Source of the DNA: Lunularia cruciata
Lineage: Eukaryota; Streptophyta; Marchantiopsida; Lunulariales; Lunulariaceae
Assembly: GCA_948567375.1 (NCBI GenBank)
Contig: OX419756.1
Span: forward strand, 59,684,552 to 59,748,551
DNA: 64,000 bases
Direction of reading: 5' to 3'
The notes below the pieces were generated by a model that was not told where the DNA came from, did not search any database, and was given only the letters and a program-made list of their open reading frames with translations. Below, in pieces: positions 1 to 11,929 of the stretch (its first letter is position 1; each line of letters opens with the position of its first letter). The position numbers were made by a program, and so were the translations under genes.

Positions 1-1377
1 CCTATTTACTTTGCCAAATGTTGGCTGATAAAAATGATTTTTATATTAAAAGGATATACCATTGTACTTGTGATTTAGAGTTATGATACAATATTATATT
101 TAATTAACATATGAATATTAATAAAAATATGATATACAATTTATTCTTATAATTAAAGAGAATCAGATAATATATTGACAAAACTATGGTACAATTAATA
201 ATAAAATATGGTATTATATTCTATCATTATATAAATAATACGTCATTGAGCCAAATTATGAGAAGGAACTTACTTTCTTGCAATGAGAACTAGGCCTAAA
301 ATCATGAGTCACAAACCATAAGTAGATTTGTAATTTGTTTTATACATTATTGAAAGACCTATGTAAGCATAGTATAATCTTTTTACATCATCTCAATATT
401 TGAAATAAATCTTCACTAGTCTATTCATAGTGACAATTTTGGTACTTATACCAAACAAAGTGAAAATTTAATATTCTCTACTGGTCAAAGGTACCTAAAT
501 CATCATCAAGTTAATAATGCATATAATTACCTTAGTTCATTATCAATATAAATATGCTTAGGTAAAGCAGTTATTTAGAGGTGAGGTCAAGATATGTGAT
601 ATCATAATAAATCTTTTTATAATCCATACAATTATTCAGGGCTCATATTTCCGATATTACCTTTTCAAAAAAATGTTACTTATCTACATAATGTATGACA
701 ATGATACACAAGAAATAAATATTATAATCCATAAATTTATTTGAAAATTTCTAGGTATGACTCTTTTGAAATCTATCTATTATTTTACCCCCAAACCCAA
801 ACCTAAATCTTGCCACCTCCACCATTGTTGACAATCGTACATAATCCGCACGTGATTACCCAATCTTTGACATAGGTGATCAATTCTTCTTTGGTGTTGA
901 AGGAGCACCCTAAGTCCGACATGCAAAGTTCATGAAGAATCTTGGAATCAATTGCTTCTAGTATTGTAGCATTTTCTATTTCAATATCACCTAGATGGAT
1001 GTTTGACTTTTTTATGCATTTAAATGAAGCATATATAGTAATTAGATAGGCTACAAACACATAAGGTGGCAAGATTCAAGTTAGGGTTTGGGGTTAAGGA
1101 AATAGTTGTAGTCTAAATATAACATGTTATAACACTTTGCATAAAACATTAATCTTATAATTAAATGTAATATTGTACTACTTATTAAGACTACCAAATA
1201 AGGATTTTTCATTTTTTTGCCAAAAAACTATTTAGAACTACATGTTGAGGATAGTTTACGTTGCATAGTACAAATCACTAACTAATTGATGTACAAGTAA
1301 GTATATGGAGATGATGTCAATATTGTTGATTTGCTAACATAGATCTACTTATAATATTAATAAATTTACTACTCTAT
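1..1377. other. AT-rich region without recognisable genes
   Basis: This stretch is strongly AT-rich. I see no domain, LTR end or splice-consistent exon. The longest open frame, on the minus strand at 803-1072, has no recognisable motif and is probably chance. Nothing further can be supported. Confidence 0.5.
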
Positions 1378-1962
1378 AATGTTCCAAGGATAAGATAAAT
1401 CCCAAGAGAAATACAAAGTTCCATTTCTTAATATTCCAATGCCCCAAAGGAGCACATTGTCTTTAGTATATAGCAAAGAGGATCCACTCAAAAGGAGCTA
1501 TGCCCTTAGATCAAATACATGGATTGGTGACATATAAGTAAGCTCCACCCTTAGAGTAGCTGCATGGATTGGCGACATGTCTATCCTTGTCATATTTGGT
1601 TGGTCAAACAAGTTTCTCCAAAGAGAATATTTGGGGAATCTTCCTATAGGAAACTCAAAATAGCATAGGTGAGATACAATTGGAAAGCTCTTGATGAGAC
1701 AAGCAATGGGGAGAAGGCATAGTCTCTTCTCCCAAGAAGGAAGGAATATTTCATTTTTTGAAATCTAATTCATCTACTTAGGTTTCCAACATTGGTCTAA
1801 GGTTCTCATGATGTTTTTTACCTTTGTCCTATTAATGGAAGTACTCTTGTGGGGACATCTCTATATGATCTACGTAGACCATCATATACAACATCCCTAA
1901 AGTTGTTACATAACCGATTTCCACCTCTAGATAGTTTGTCTAGCTAATGGTATCATATACAC
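1378..1962 (-). repeat. Degenerate LTR of chromovirus family B (copy B1)
   Basis: The text from about 1378 follows, block by block, the LTR at 44293-45032. Shared landmarks are 'ccaaaggagcac', a 'tatatagc' box, 'aagctccaccctta', 'ttggtcaaaca', 'gaaagctcttgatgagacaa', the aggtttccaac-type tract, 'gaagtactctt' and the 'gatctac..agaccatcat' block. It is more diverged and shorter than the reference copy. Its orientation matches the minus-strand element B. No internal domains of family B adjoin it, so it is a solo LTR or an orphaned end. Boundaries are approximate. Confidence 0.65.
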
Positions 1963-2339
1963 CAAATCATTCCCTAGGGTTACTATGTTCTTAAGAGCAC
2001 CTTTTTATTTTTTCTTTCTTTAAGTTTGTGCATATAAAACTTAAAATGCAATTTTTTGTTTTTAAAAAAGAAGTTTATACTTAAATGTTCTAAATCTAAT
2101 TCTTATTTACATAAAACATACCAAATATTAGTAGGTCTCACAACAATCAATATTAATGCTTGCTTGATTTGAGCCCAAGTTGCTTTTCAAGCTCAATAGT
2201 TCCTACATTTCTAAGTGGATTGAATACAAAAACTTGCTTATATTATGAATTAGTCAATTTAGTTTTCTAATAGATTTTCCTTCTAGTTTGTAATCTATGT
2301 TTGTTGAAACACTCATTTAGTGGCTGAATTGTCCATGGA
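1963..2339. other. Unassigned AT-rich spacer
   Basis: Nothing recognisable lies between the B1 LTR and the first family-C pol block. It may be a worn-out 5' part (gag or protease) of element copy A, but no residues can be matched. Confidence 0.4.
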
Positions 2340-3290
2340 GCTTAATTGGCTCTCACCAAAGGTGTTAAAGGAACTTTGAACAACATTGACCAATTTGTTG
2401 GAGAAGGATTTCATCCATACATAATACATCTCCTTGGTGAGCACCAATACTCTTTTTACCCAAGAAGGATAGAGTGCTTTGATTATATGTATTGACTAAT
2501 GCAACCTTATTAAACAAACCGTGAAGAATGCATATAATTTGCCTCAAATTGTTGTACAAGGAGTCCTAAGATGACTACACTAATGAAAGTTTTATTGCAA
2601 GAAATCCAAGTGTGCCTTTTGGTAGCAAGAATTTCCCTTCTTGGGTCATAAGGTCTCAACAAAGAGAATCAAGATGTAACAGGAGAAAATCAAAGCCTTT
2701 ATCATCAAGGCCTTTATCAATTGGCCTACTCCTAAGGATGCCATAGAATTTTGGGCATTTAATGGATTGGTGAGTTTTTACCAATGGTTCATCCACTATT
2801 TTGCTGATGTTGCAACATTGTTGATTGATCTCTTGGGGTAAATGTCAAGCTTTTAGTGTACCACCAAGTAAGAAGAAGCATTCAAGAAACTAAAGGATAT
2901 GGTGTCTTCACAATCCATCTTCCAACCATATTATCCTCAACTACCTTATGCAGTTGATTTTAATGCTTCTAACCTTATGATTGGAGTTATGTTTCAATAA
3001 GAATGTCTAGATGGATTGCATCTTATTGACTTTGTATCTTGATGATTGAATACAATAAAAAAGAATAATTCAACTCAAAATTGAGAACAACTTGCAATGG
3101 TATATGCAACAAAGGTGTGACAACATTATTTCTTGGAGAAACAAGTGATAATGCAAATTGATCACACACCCTTGTTGAAAACTTTACATTTGGAGCACAT
3201 GAAGAATCAACTACAATTTTTTGATATCAAACTTGAGTACAAACCCAACAAATTCTATGCCATTCTTGATGTTTTTTCACGACAACCTGA
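2340..3290 (+). pseudogene. RT/RNase H remnant of copy A, RT core deleted
   Basis: The frame opens with an LSPKxLKEL-TTL-NLLEKDF block, the RT entry motif also seen at 32550-32620 on the minus strand. It continues to KQTVKNAYNLP (near 2520) and then jumps to VLR-KFY-KKSKCAFW, which in the complete copy lies after the active site. The palm with the xxDD motif is therefore absent. After this come FLGHKVS, a connection segment with FNGLVSFYQWFIHYFAD, and the RNase H end with the TLHLEHMKN and FDIKLEYKPNKF blocks (3133-3290). Several in-frame stops show it is dead. Confidence 0.7.
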
Positions 3291-4960
3291 TTTGAAGTTT
3301 CTTCCTACATCTCTCCAAATAATAACATTGACTATGATATTGATAGGCTCAAAAGTACATACAGATTTTAAGATTTCTCTACAACAAAATCCCTCCTTTT
3401 ATCTTATGAAAAGTTGCCTTATAACACATGACAAGGAGTACAACAGCTTTCCATTCAAGGATGACCTTCTATCTTGTGAGAATCAAATTTGTATTCTAAG
3501 TATGAGAGATCTCCAATATTTATGACTTCAAGAAATGCATGGCTTACTTGTTGTTGATCACATGGGCGTGGAAAAGACTAAATACACTACAAAATCAATG
3601 GTGGTGGCCAAGTTTGGCATAAGAAGTTTGAGAGTTTGTTAGATCTTGTGAGACTTGCTAATGCAACAAGGCCAACAACTAAAAATTGAGGAAACTACTC
3701 CAACCACTGTTAGTTCCATTTCCTCAATAAGAAGTACATGTTAGCTTAGATCTTATCACATCCTTACCAAAGATTAGCCAAGACTATACAACAATCATGG
3801 TCTTTGTTGATAAGCTCAACAACAAATTCACTTAGCACCTATTGTGAATATCATATATGCTTCAATATTGGTCCAGTCTACTTTGTCTTCAAACACCATA
3901 GGATGCATCTCATCTTTAATCACGATCCTTGCTTCACTTGAAGATTTATGCAAGCACTTTTCATTCTCCTTGGTAGCAAGCTTGTTGTGTCTACAACCTA
4001 TCATCCTCAAACTGATGGGCAAACCAAATGAGACAATTGCAAATTGAAAGATATATTACATAACTTTGTCAATGTTCATCACACTAATTGAGATATTTGT
4101 CTCATGGTTGTTGAGTTTATGTACAATAATTCCAAGCATACAAGTACCAAATTTTCTCCTTTCTTCTATAATAATGGATAAGATCCACTTGTTCCAGATT
4201 CTCTTCTTGCTCCACTGCAATCTCATATCCCTCATACTATAGTTGTTGAATTTATGTATAATAATTCCAAGCACACAAGTACCAAATTCTTTCCTTTTTC
4301 CTTAATAGTGGATAAGATCCACTTGTTCCATATTCTCTTCTTGCTCCACTACCATCTCATGTCCCTCATAATTCTATTTTCTTCTCCATGTTATCTAATC
4401 CTTACACTAAGCCAAGTCTCATCTCTTTGTTGTTCAAAATAGACAAAAATAATATGTTGATTGACATTATTGTGATCTCACCTTTAAGATAAGTTATAAG
4501 GTTATGCTCTCTTCTAGTAACCTCAAACTCCTTTCTTGACACCCAAGTTTATAAACTTGCTCCTAATTAGATAAGACCATTTGATATTATTAAGATCATT
4601 TCTCTTGTTGCTTACAAACTTGCCTTCTTAGTCATATAAAGATCCATCTTGTTTTTCCATATCTCAAAATTAAAACCTTTTATTTGGAACCCAAATTTCT
4701 TCTCTACTTGCATCCAACCTCTTCTCTTTTAAATCTTTGTTAATGATCATGAAGAATACAAATTGATCATATCTTTGCATGTTGTGACATCCAAAATGGC
4801 TTCCAATGACACACTAAATATACAATCATTTAAAAACATTATCCTCTTCACGATGCCACATGGGAGCTCATTTTCATCTCCAAAATTCATAGGCAAATAT
4901 CCAATAGTTTAAAGAGTCCATGGTGACAAAGACATCATCAACTAGTGGTGGAGGAATATA
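3291..4960 (+). pseudogene. Integrase and chromodomain remnant of copy A
   Basis: Fragments follow the family-C integrase: CDKEYN-like 'HDKEYNSFPFKDDLL' (about 3425-3475), an H2C2 region with DHMGVEKT (about 3555), LDLITSLPK (near 3750), TYHPQTDGQTK (3990-4035) and a YNNSKHTSTKF block (about 4120-4160). The usual catalytic Glu after GQT is Lys, as in the complete copy C, and a stop follows. A weak chromodomain trace ends near 4880. Frames are broken many times. Confidence 0.7.
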
Positions 4961-5012
4961 TAATAATATAGAATTAGAAAATTAATTTAGTATAAACTAA
5001 AAAGTTATTTGA

Positions 5013-5769
5013 ATCAACTCCATATCCTTAAGAGAAACACAAGAGAAAACACAAAGCTATGCACTCAATCTCTGATGCTCCAAACGAGCACCTTGATTGT
5101 ATTATATAGCCAAGGGAACTCCCCCGAATGAAGCTCCACCCTTGGATCAGATACATGGATAAGTGACATGTTAGCAAGCTCTACCCTTAGATTAGTTGCG
5201 TGCATGAGGCATGATAGTCATGTTGGTTCTGATCTTATCGGGTTGGTCAAACCATCTTTGACCAGAGTGAATCTTTAGAGAATATTCTTGTAGGAACCTT
5301 TGAATTGCATGGTTGAGGTACCGTTGGAAAGCTCTTGATGAGACAAACCTTTGGTTGGTTGGTTGGGTGGGTGGGTGGGTGGGTGGAAGTGGGGAGGGGT
5401 TATTCACACATTTGTGAGGCCTAATTCATTAGTTTAGGCCTTCAAAATTGGCTTGAAAGTTTCAAGGCTATTTTCCACTCTTGCACTATTAGTAGATGTC
5501 CTCTTTTGGTGACACCTCTATCTAATATACCTAGCCCATCATACATAACATCCTTACAAATATTACCAAACCAATATTCATCTCTAAATAATATATGTAG
5601 CTTTTGGTATTACAAATTCAGGTTATTTTTGGGTCTTGCCCTATTAGTAGAAGTACTCTTTTGGCAATACCTCTGTTTGATCTACATAGACCATCATACA
5701 TAACATCTTTCCAGATATTACCAAACCAATTTTCACCTCTAGATGACATGTTCAGTTGTTGATATTACA
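5013..5769 (-). repeat. LTR of family B (copy B2), probably solo
   Basis: This matches the family-B LTR at 44293-45032 through its whole length. It starts near 'tgaatcaactcc' and ends with 'gatattaca', against 'gtattaca' in the reference copy. Shared blocks include the 'gatgctcc-aa-gagcacctt' segment, 'tatatagcc', 'aagctccacccttggat', the Gly-rich G tract, 'ttagtagaagt' and the 'cctctatctgatctac' block. It cuts off the 3' end of copy A. No target duplication is visible and no internal sequence follows, so a solo LTR is the simplest reading. Confidence 0.7.
5365..5384 (+). other. Potential G-quadruplex, five GGGT units
   Basis: Five perfect GGGT units run without interruption inside the B2 LTR, followed by GG and then GGGG-A-GGGG. 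Four G3 runs with single-base loops meet the strictest usual G4 rule. The same LTR position in the copy at 44620-44665 is also G-rich (GGGGGAGGG and GGGGAGGGGGGG). Confidence 0.7.
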
Positions 5770-6310
5770 ATATAGCAAAAGAGAGGTAAAATTAATATCA
5801 ACTTAGAGTACTAAGAATTTTCTAGAAGCACAAAGGAAGTTTCAAGTGAAAATTTTATAATAACCTTCAAGGGATTGAGTAACTTGTATACCAAGTTGAT
5901 GGCTAACTTAGCTTACACAATAAATAAAGGATTAGCTTAGGTTGCACTCTAAAAAGGGAGGTCTTGGGAAAGTTTTTTTTTGTTCTTGAAAACCTTGTAC
6001 CTAAATAATCTATAAAGTCCAAGGCCAAAGCTCATGTTAGACGTTTGTAGTTCACTCATTTGAGAATTCTAATGTGACTTATATTATGATATTTCATTCT
6101 TCTATTTCTCTACTCAATCTTATAATAATAATAAGAAGAATGATAATAAATTTTATATTATTTTTTCAATATTTTATGTTAAAGATTTTATATAGTTATA
6201 TAAATTTGTGTTTAATTCTATACTTTCATGAAAAATATGATAAGAAGGGTTTTTTAAGAATATGTAAATTGATATCTTTATTGAGAGTAGAGAGAGAGAG
6301 AGAGAGAGAG

Positions 6311-6372
<62 letters not shown>

Positions 6373-7725
6373 GTCAACCAAAGTATGATTTTGACATCAT
6401 CTCCACTTATATCTTTTTAATTTCATAAAATAGTGAAAATTATATTTTTTACAGAAAAATATATAATTATCAATCTATGGTCTTAATTATTGTATAATTA
6501 GTTTCACATCCTCATATACCTCTTCAAGCATATATGAGTACACTTTTACACTTATAGAAAGAGAAGGACTTTCATTTCCATGGAAAATCAGCTCAATTTT
6601 CATGTTACCATAATAGATACATACAAAGTGGAGCTTACAAATAGAAAGTGTTACCTTATCTTGTGAATATATTATCCAAGATTTCACACTACATCCTTCT
6701 AAGATCATTTTGACCGCATTTCAATCTCATTGCAATATTATGTTAATTTTTTATAAGAAAATATATAATGAGAAATCCCATTATTAGTAAAAAAATTAGG
6801 CAAAAATTTATATTATTATGAATTTATTAAGATAGTTAACATATATTTTTTATAAAAAAATTGACATCTTTTAATTCATTTGTCTTATAAGTGATATATT
6901 ATAATGTATAACTATTTTAATTTGTATTTTTTTTAAAATTAATTATTTTTATTACTATAATTTATTTGTATGTAAAATTTAATTAAAAAAAGTGGAAATA
7001 TATAACAAAAAGGATGTAGGTAACAATACAAGCCTTGTGTGTGACCAACCAAGTCACAAGGAAAAATAATTTTTTTCTATAAATTAACGTAATTTTTTAT
7101 ACTTGTTATGAAGGCCAAAATAAGCTCTTGTTGTTATTTGAGCTTCTCCTTATTCTTATATGATAAACTATTTGTACACTTGCTTTTCATTTATATCCAT
7201 ATAGAAATTTGTAAGTTTGTAACTTTACTTCTTTATTTTTAATATAAGAACTGATGATTTTGTTTTTCTTTCATTATTATGAGGAGACCTTTAGTTGTGA
7301 ACATTAACCTACAAGCATATATAAATTACTTTTGTACCAAATTAATCTACTATGTTTCAAAATTTTATGATAACTTAGCTTTCTTAGGAGTTATATGAAA
7401 CCACCATATGGAGAATTTGCAACCTCAATAAAAAATATACATTGAATAAGCATGGACTAGTTGAGGTTGATGCACGTAGCTTCACCACATAGCTTGAATA
7501 AATATGCTAGGAAGATTTGATCAATGGGGAATTGAGAAACCAATCCTTTTGAAAACTTGAATGATAGGCATGACATAACGTGGTCACACTTGGGGTTTGG
7601 TGGACCAATGGCATGTAGTATTGGCTACCTGAATGGTTGAATGAATGAAAGAAAAGGTTTTTAAGATTCATCCTTTGATAATTAGGGTTTAGAATAAATA
7701 AAATCATATCATCCATTTCATGCAT
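5770..7725. other. AT-rich spacer without genes
   Basis: Long AT-rich stretch. Apart from the microsatellite at 6283-6369 I see no protein domain, LTR end or RNA gene. Short open frames here follow the low-complexity sequence. Confidence 0.5.
6283..6369. repeat. Compound microsatellite (GA)n(TA)n
   Basis: About 14 GA units pass directly into about 27 TA units. The tract explains the open frames that cross it on both strands (runs of Arg-Glu, then Ile-Tyr). Confidence 0.97.
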
Positions 7726-8345
7726 ATATACATTGCTTCAACAATATATATTATAGAAACACAATTCATACAAAAGTCATACATGAACTCTAAAACATCA
7801 CAATAATAAGTTTAGTTCACACTCGGATCACACTCAAATAAGATCAAAACTCAATCCTAAATAATCTCCAACAATAAGTATTGATTATAGTCAAGCCACA
7901 CACTCTAACTAAGAGACTTTAGGTGATGCTCGTTGACCTTTGTCCACCATAGCCAAGAACTTGAAAGCTCAACATAAAAAAACTAGCTCTTTGGAGCTAC
8001 ACTTCAAAAGTATACCCCTCTACTCAATTTGGATCTCTAGATCTAATGGTGCCATTAATAGCACATTTGATGGTGTAAATGGTGATGTTGGGTCCAACGG
8101 TGTGATCAATAGCCCTAACACAAAATTTGGCTACCATTATGTACTCTCCAAGTAATTACTACATATAACTTTGATTGCCAAGACTATCACTTTAGCATCC
8201 GAGCAACTAGCTTTGGAACTACAAATATCATACAATTGTAGTATGTATATACATTGCTACATAACATACATCACCATCAACATCATACACCATAGAAACC
8301 CAACTTATACAAAAGTTAAACATGAATTCCAAAGTACCTCAATCA
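7726..8345. repeat. Direct repeats flanking the D4 LTR fragment
   Basis: The text at about 7726-7805 (tatatacattgct, a 'tagaaacacaa' block, 'catacaaaagt', 'catgaact') recurs in diverged form at about 8247-8345 ('tatacattgct', 'tagaaaccc', 'tacaaaagtt', 'catgaattc'). Between the two lies the family-D LTR fragment 7806-8234. They could be ends of a small repeat the LTR sits in, or an internal duplication of element D4. Confidence 0.45.
7806..8234 (-). repeat. 3' LTR fragment of D4
   Basis: The reverse complement of this segment follows the first ~400 bases of the D1 5' region (13375 onward). The element start (tgtatgatatttgtag against tgtcataccatttgtag) is at 8234. The 'cttgactataatcaat' block and the 'ggtcaacgagcatcacc' block are also present. 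Similarity fades below about 7860. Confidence 0.6.
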
Positions 8346-8501
8346 TCTCCTAGCTGGTGGTTAAGACCCTCTAATTCCATATAGCAATCTACTCCAAGTG
8401 TATGATATGCTCTATAGTGGGCAAAGATCAAGAAGCCAAGTGCTATTGAGCCCTATCATTAGTTGCATGTTTGCAATCCATATCACATAAAAGTGAACTA
8501 G

Positions 8502-9060
8502 CTATAGGTCAAGTACATAAGGACATAACAATTTTCCATGAGGAATCACCATGAGGGGAGTAGTCAAACATGCCACATGCCATTCTCTTGAACAATTATC
8601 ATACACCAACATAGTAGAGCCACAAAACATACACTTCAAGCTTGCATGTACAACTACCAAGCTTAGGTCCATAGTGTCATCAATTTTGGGAGGTGGCATG
8701 GTGCACAATTTCATATATGATCTTTCCAAACAACACTATCAAGTCCTTCCAACATGAGGACTCCAAAAGGCAAAAATGCATGTACTCTCAAGAAAGTATG
8801 GCCTGTAGTCACACCCTAGTGTCATCAATGCAATTTGTTGTAGATATACATAATCACCAAGATGAAATCAATATATTGAGGATCTATAAACTCCTCCTGA
8901 AATAGTAGCATAACATAAGATATCCTTATATCGAGCAATTGCTAAGTTTTCAAAGGCCATTGGTATCACTCTCCAAAAGGTTTTGCCCATTGAGAATATG
9001 CATTCATCCATATGTCTGGATCATCCAAGTCCAAAACTACAATAATATCATAATGAATGG
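8502..9060 (-). pseudogene. PHD-like zinc finger and linker at the end of D4 pol
   Basis: The minus frame 8729-8502 shows a zinc-finger pattern of the PHD type: a CMFC pair, GSTMLVY, DNC, then WHVACLTTPL and IPHGKLLCP. The spacing Cys-x2-Cys ... Cys ... Trp-His-x2-Cys-Leu-Thr ... Cys-Pro fits the Cys4-His-Cys3 PHD finger, with the third and last zinc Cys replaced by Tyr. Just upstream on the minus strand an integrase-tail segment with FLRVHAFLPFGVLMLEG and NCAPCHLPK leads into it, in another frame. PHD fingers usually bind histone H3 tails, so the likely role was targeting of integration or of the methyltransferase. This copy is dead. Confidence 0.65.
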
Positions 9061-10000
9061 CTGTAGGTAAATCTAGATCTTGTCCATAGAGTAGACAGTA
9101 AGGAGAGAATGATGCTAAGGAGGCTTGCTAGCTAAACCAATAGCCCATGGCCAACCAAGGTAAGTAAAGATCCCAATCTCCCAAGTAACCTTTTTGCAAA
9201 CTATACTTACACAATTGTCTCTTTACCATTTGAACCACTCTCTCTACTAAGCCACTTGGTTCAAGGTCATCTTGAGAGGTAGTATGATGATCAATCAAGA
9301 CTTTGTCATGCAAAAGCTCAATTGGATGAATAAGATGTCCCTTCACTAGAATTATCAAGAAGTGCTACAAAATTAATCCACTTAGATAAGTGATCCACCA
9401 TAACCAAAATATACCCAATGATGTCTCACAATCAATGATAAAGATCTAGCAAAGTCCAAACTCTATTGATAACCTAAACCCATGATAGGTAATGGATGTA
9501 CAATGGCATAGGTGCATTGAATGATGCCCTAACTTAATCAAAAACCACATATATAGCAACAAACTATTGTACATTGATCTATAGATTACACCACCAATAA
9601 TGACTCTAGAGTAATCTATGTATATATTTTACTCCAAAATGTCCTAGTTCTTTATTAGCATGATGCACCAACTATGGTCTTTGAGAAGTAGTAATACTTG
9701 TTCTTTACTATCCTCTCACACAAAGAAGGTATTTGTACTCCAATCTAAATTGCTTGGCTTGCTAAAGGACATAATCTCTCTCTTTGGCACCAATTTTTCC
9801 ACCCACAACACCAATGCAAAGATAATCTATCACTAAGAGATCATCATGAATATCTTATTGACATATACCAATATCTCCATCCTTTGGATATAAGACCTCA
9901 ACAATCCTCAACAATCCTCAACAATTCCTCTTGCCTATATTGAGAGATATACCATTGGAGCCTCAAAAAATATACATAGAAAGGTATATGCATGCCAACT
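9061..10000 (-). pseudogene. Integrase remnant of D4
   Basis: On the minus strand, blocks of a Ty3/gypsy integrase survive: an ILVMVDHLSKWINFVAL core segment (about 9420-9370), then LEPSGLVERVVQMVKRQL (the region that holds the third catalytic acid; here 'GLVER') and GDWDLYLPWLAMGY (9358-9128), then ASFSPYCLLYGQDLDLP (about 9110-9060). The RASFN segment near 9510 preserves the site into which element E inserted in the sister copy D2. Stops and shifts are frequent. Confidence 0.65.
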
Positions 10001-11300
10001 TGGCACTATCTCCTCATTTGTCTTACCATGCCAACATGCTCCAATATGACCTTACTGGTTGGTACATAGGTTTTTCATCAACTTATTTATATCATGGTTC
10101 ACCACTCCAGGTTTGTGAATCATGAATAATCATGAAATCATACTCTTGTAAAATTATAGCACATCATGCAAGCTTCCTTGAAAGCTTGTCAAAATCCATC
10201 AACCACTTCAATGGTTGATGATCAATGATAAGAGTGAAGGGATTACCAAATATATAATATTGGAATGTACTATTGCCCACACTATTTCCAAACACACTCT
10301 CTCATATGAACTATACTTTGTTGCCATTGAATTGTTGGAGCAATTAACTTAGCCATCAAAAACTCTTTTCCCTCATCATCTTATTGGGTGAGTATTGCTC
10401 CAAGCCCCAACTTACTCCAATTAGGATGGACCTAGAATATGGTTCTCCTTTGATTGGTCTCTTGAGAATAGAGATAGATATCAACCTCTCCTTGAGCTCT
10501 ATAAAAGCTATCTCTTGCTCATCTCCCCAACACCACTCTTGTGTACACTTGGTCAACTTTTTCAAGGCTTTGGCAATGACACTAAATCCTCTAACATATC
10601 AACAATAGAAGTTTGTCAACCCAAGGAATGCTCACACTCTACTTATATCCATAGGCCAAGGAATATGTGCAATAACCTCCATCTTGGTCCATTGAACACC
10701 ATGTCCACCAAAGTAGCTAGTATGACCAAAATACTCAATCTACCTATGGAAGAAACACACTTCCTAGGATTTGATTTGAATCGATGAGATATCAATATCT
10801 TAAACACCTCCAACAAACATCTCTCATGCTTCTCCATAGTAGTACTGTAGACCAAAATTTAATCAACATAATACTAAAAAAAATTCCAATCTTGTTAGGA
10901 TCCTATCCATGACACTCTAGCACTTGACAAGAGAGTTCTTTAACCCAAATAGTAAGAACCTCCATTAATACAATACATCCTTGCCATAAGGATCAATAGC
11001 CCAAAATACCATCTTGGACTTATCTTCCTCTTTAATTGGCAATTGATGGTATCCTACTCAAAGATCTAAAGGTCTAAAGATCTTTGCATACCGAATTGCA
11101 TCAAATATCTCCTTCAATTTAAGCATATCATATTGATCAGCCCTAATCTCTTGGTTGATAGGGTAATAATTTCCCCACATCTGCTTATTTGTATATTTTT
11201 TATGCATATCCTTCTTGGTTTTCATTGTTGTAGTTGATGCATACTCTCCATGGAAAACCTCTACCAAACTAGCCTCAAAAAGATCTCTACTTTGGCTCTA
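10000..11300 (-). pseudogene. Reverse transcriptase/RNase H remnant of D4
   Basis: Minus-strand segments match D2 RT: a VEVFHGEYASTTTMKTKKDMH block (11267-11200), RADQYDMLKLKEIFDAI (about 11140), PLDL followed by a stop where Arg is expected and GYH (about 11060). The active-site segment is YYVD-stop-ILVYSTT (about 10870-10835). The connection TKCTQEWCWGDEQ (10560-10515) follows. Two Gln positions, LYxW and the one before the VMDRI block, are stops both here and in D2. Confidence 0.7.
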
Positions 11301-11929
11301 AGTCAATGTGCTCTCCATGTTATTATATTTATAGGGACATTGAAAAATTAATGTATCACTAATCAACTCAATCAAAATACCAGGTTCTTTTAAAGCACCT
11401 AAATCCTTCATATCAAAAAAAATAATTTGTGTAGCTCCTCAAGAACATCCAAAATCTCAGGAAAAACTCTTGGGGAAAGACAGAGAGTTGTATTGGCTAT
11501 TGGAGAATTGTAAGCTTGGGTCCAATTTTGGCTCCCAAGTATCTTCTATAATTGATATAAGAGTGGAAGATGCATTGATTGACTATTATATTATGCCCTT
11601 AGGAGTAGGAATGTCATGCCTCCAATTGCTTGAGTCCCTAATCTTAGCACAAAACACTCTCTTTACTTTGGATGAAAGCTCCACACGTCTGTTAGTTGCA
11701 TCTCAAATAGACCAAGGATGTAACCCAAGTAGACCATGCTCATGTGAATGTACTCCAAGTAGACCACTCTCACTAGTAGCCATTGGTTTTGTCCCAAGAA
11801 TACCATACCTATTTGGTTTGTCACCTCTAACATGTGCATGAATCATCTTGATAGACATAGAGCTCACAAGTGTCCAAGTGGTGATGCCTATCAAGTGCAT
11901 ATTATGTTGCTTAGCTAATCCAAAGCTCA

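Larger units (their letters stand above)
2340..5012 (+). mobile_element. Family C Ty3/gypsy relic, copy A (pol only)
   Basis: This is a decayed plus-strand copy of the chromodomain element that is complete on the minus strand at 29391-35022. Reading frames broken by many stops and shifts match that element in order: the RT N-terminal part, the RT-RNase H connection, RNase H, integrase zinc region, integrase core and a trace of the chromodomain (HDATWE, near 4855). Gag, protease and most of the RT palm are missing. At the 3' end the text resembles the first bases of the family-C LTR (near 4955) before it breaks off at a family-B LTR. Confidence 0.75.

Noticed and set aside
803-1072. Minus-strand frame of 89 codons
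   Set aside because: No motif, no homologous copy in the window, AT-rich context.
6074-6377. Open frames on both strands with Arg-Glu and Ile-Tyr runs
   Set aside because: They only translate the (GA)n(TA)n microsatellite.
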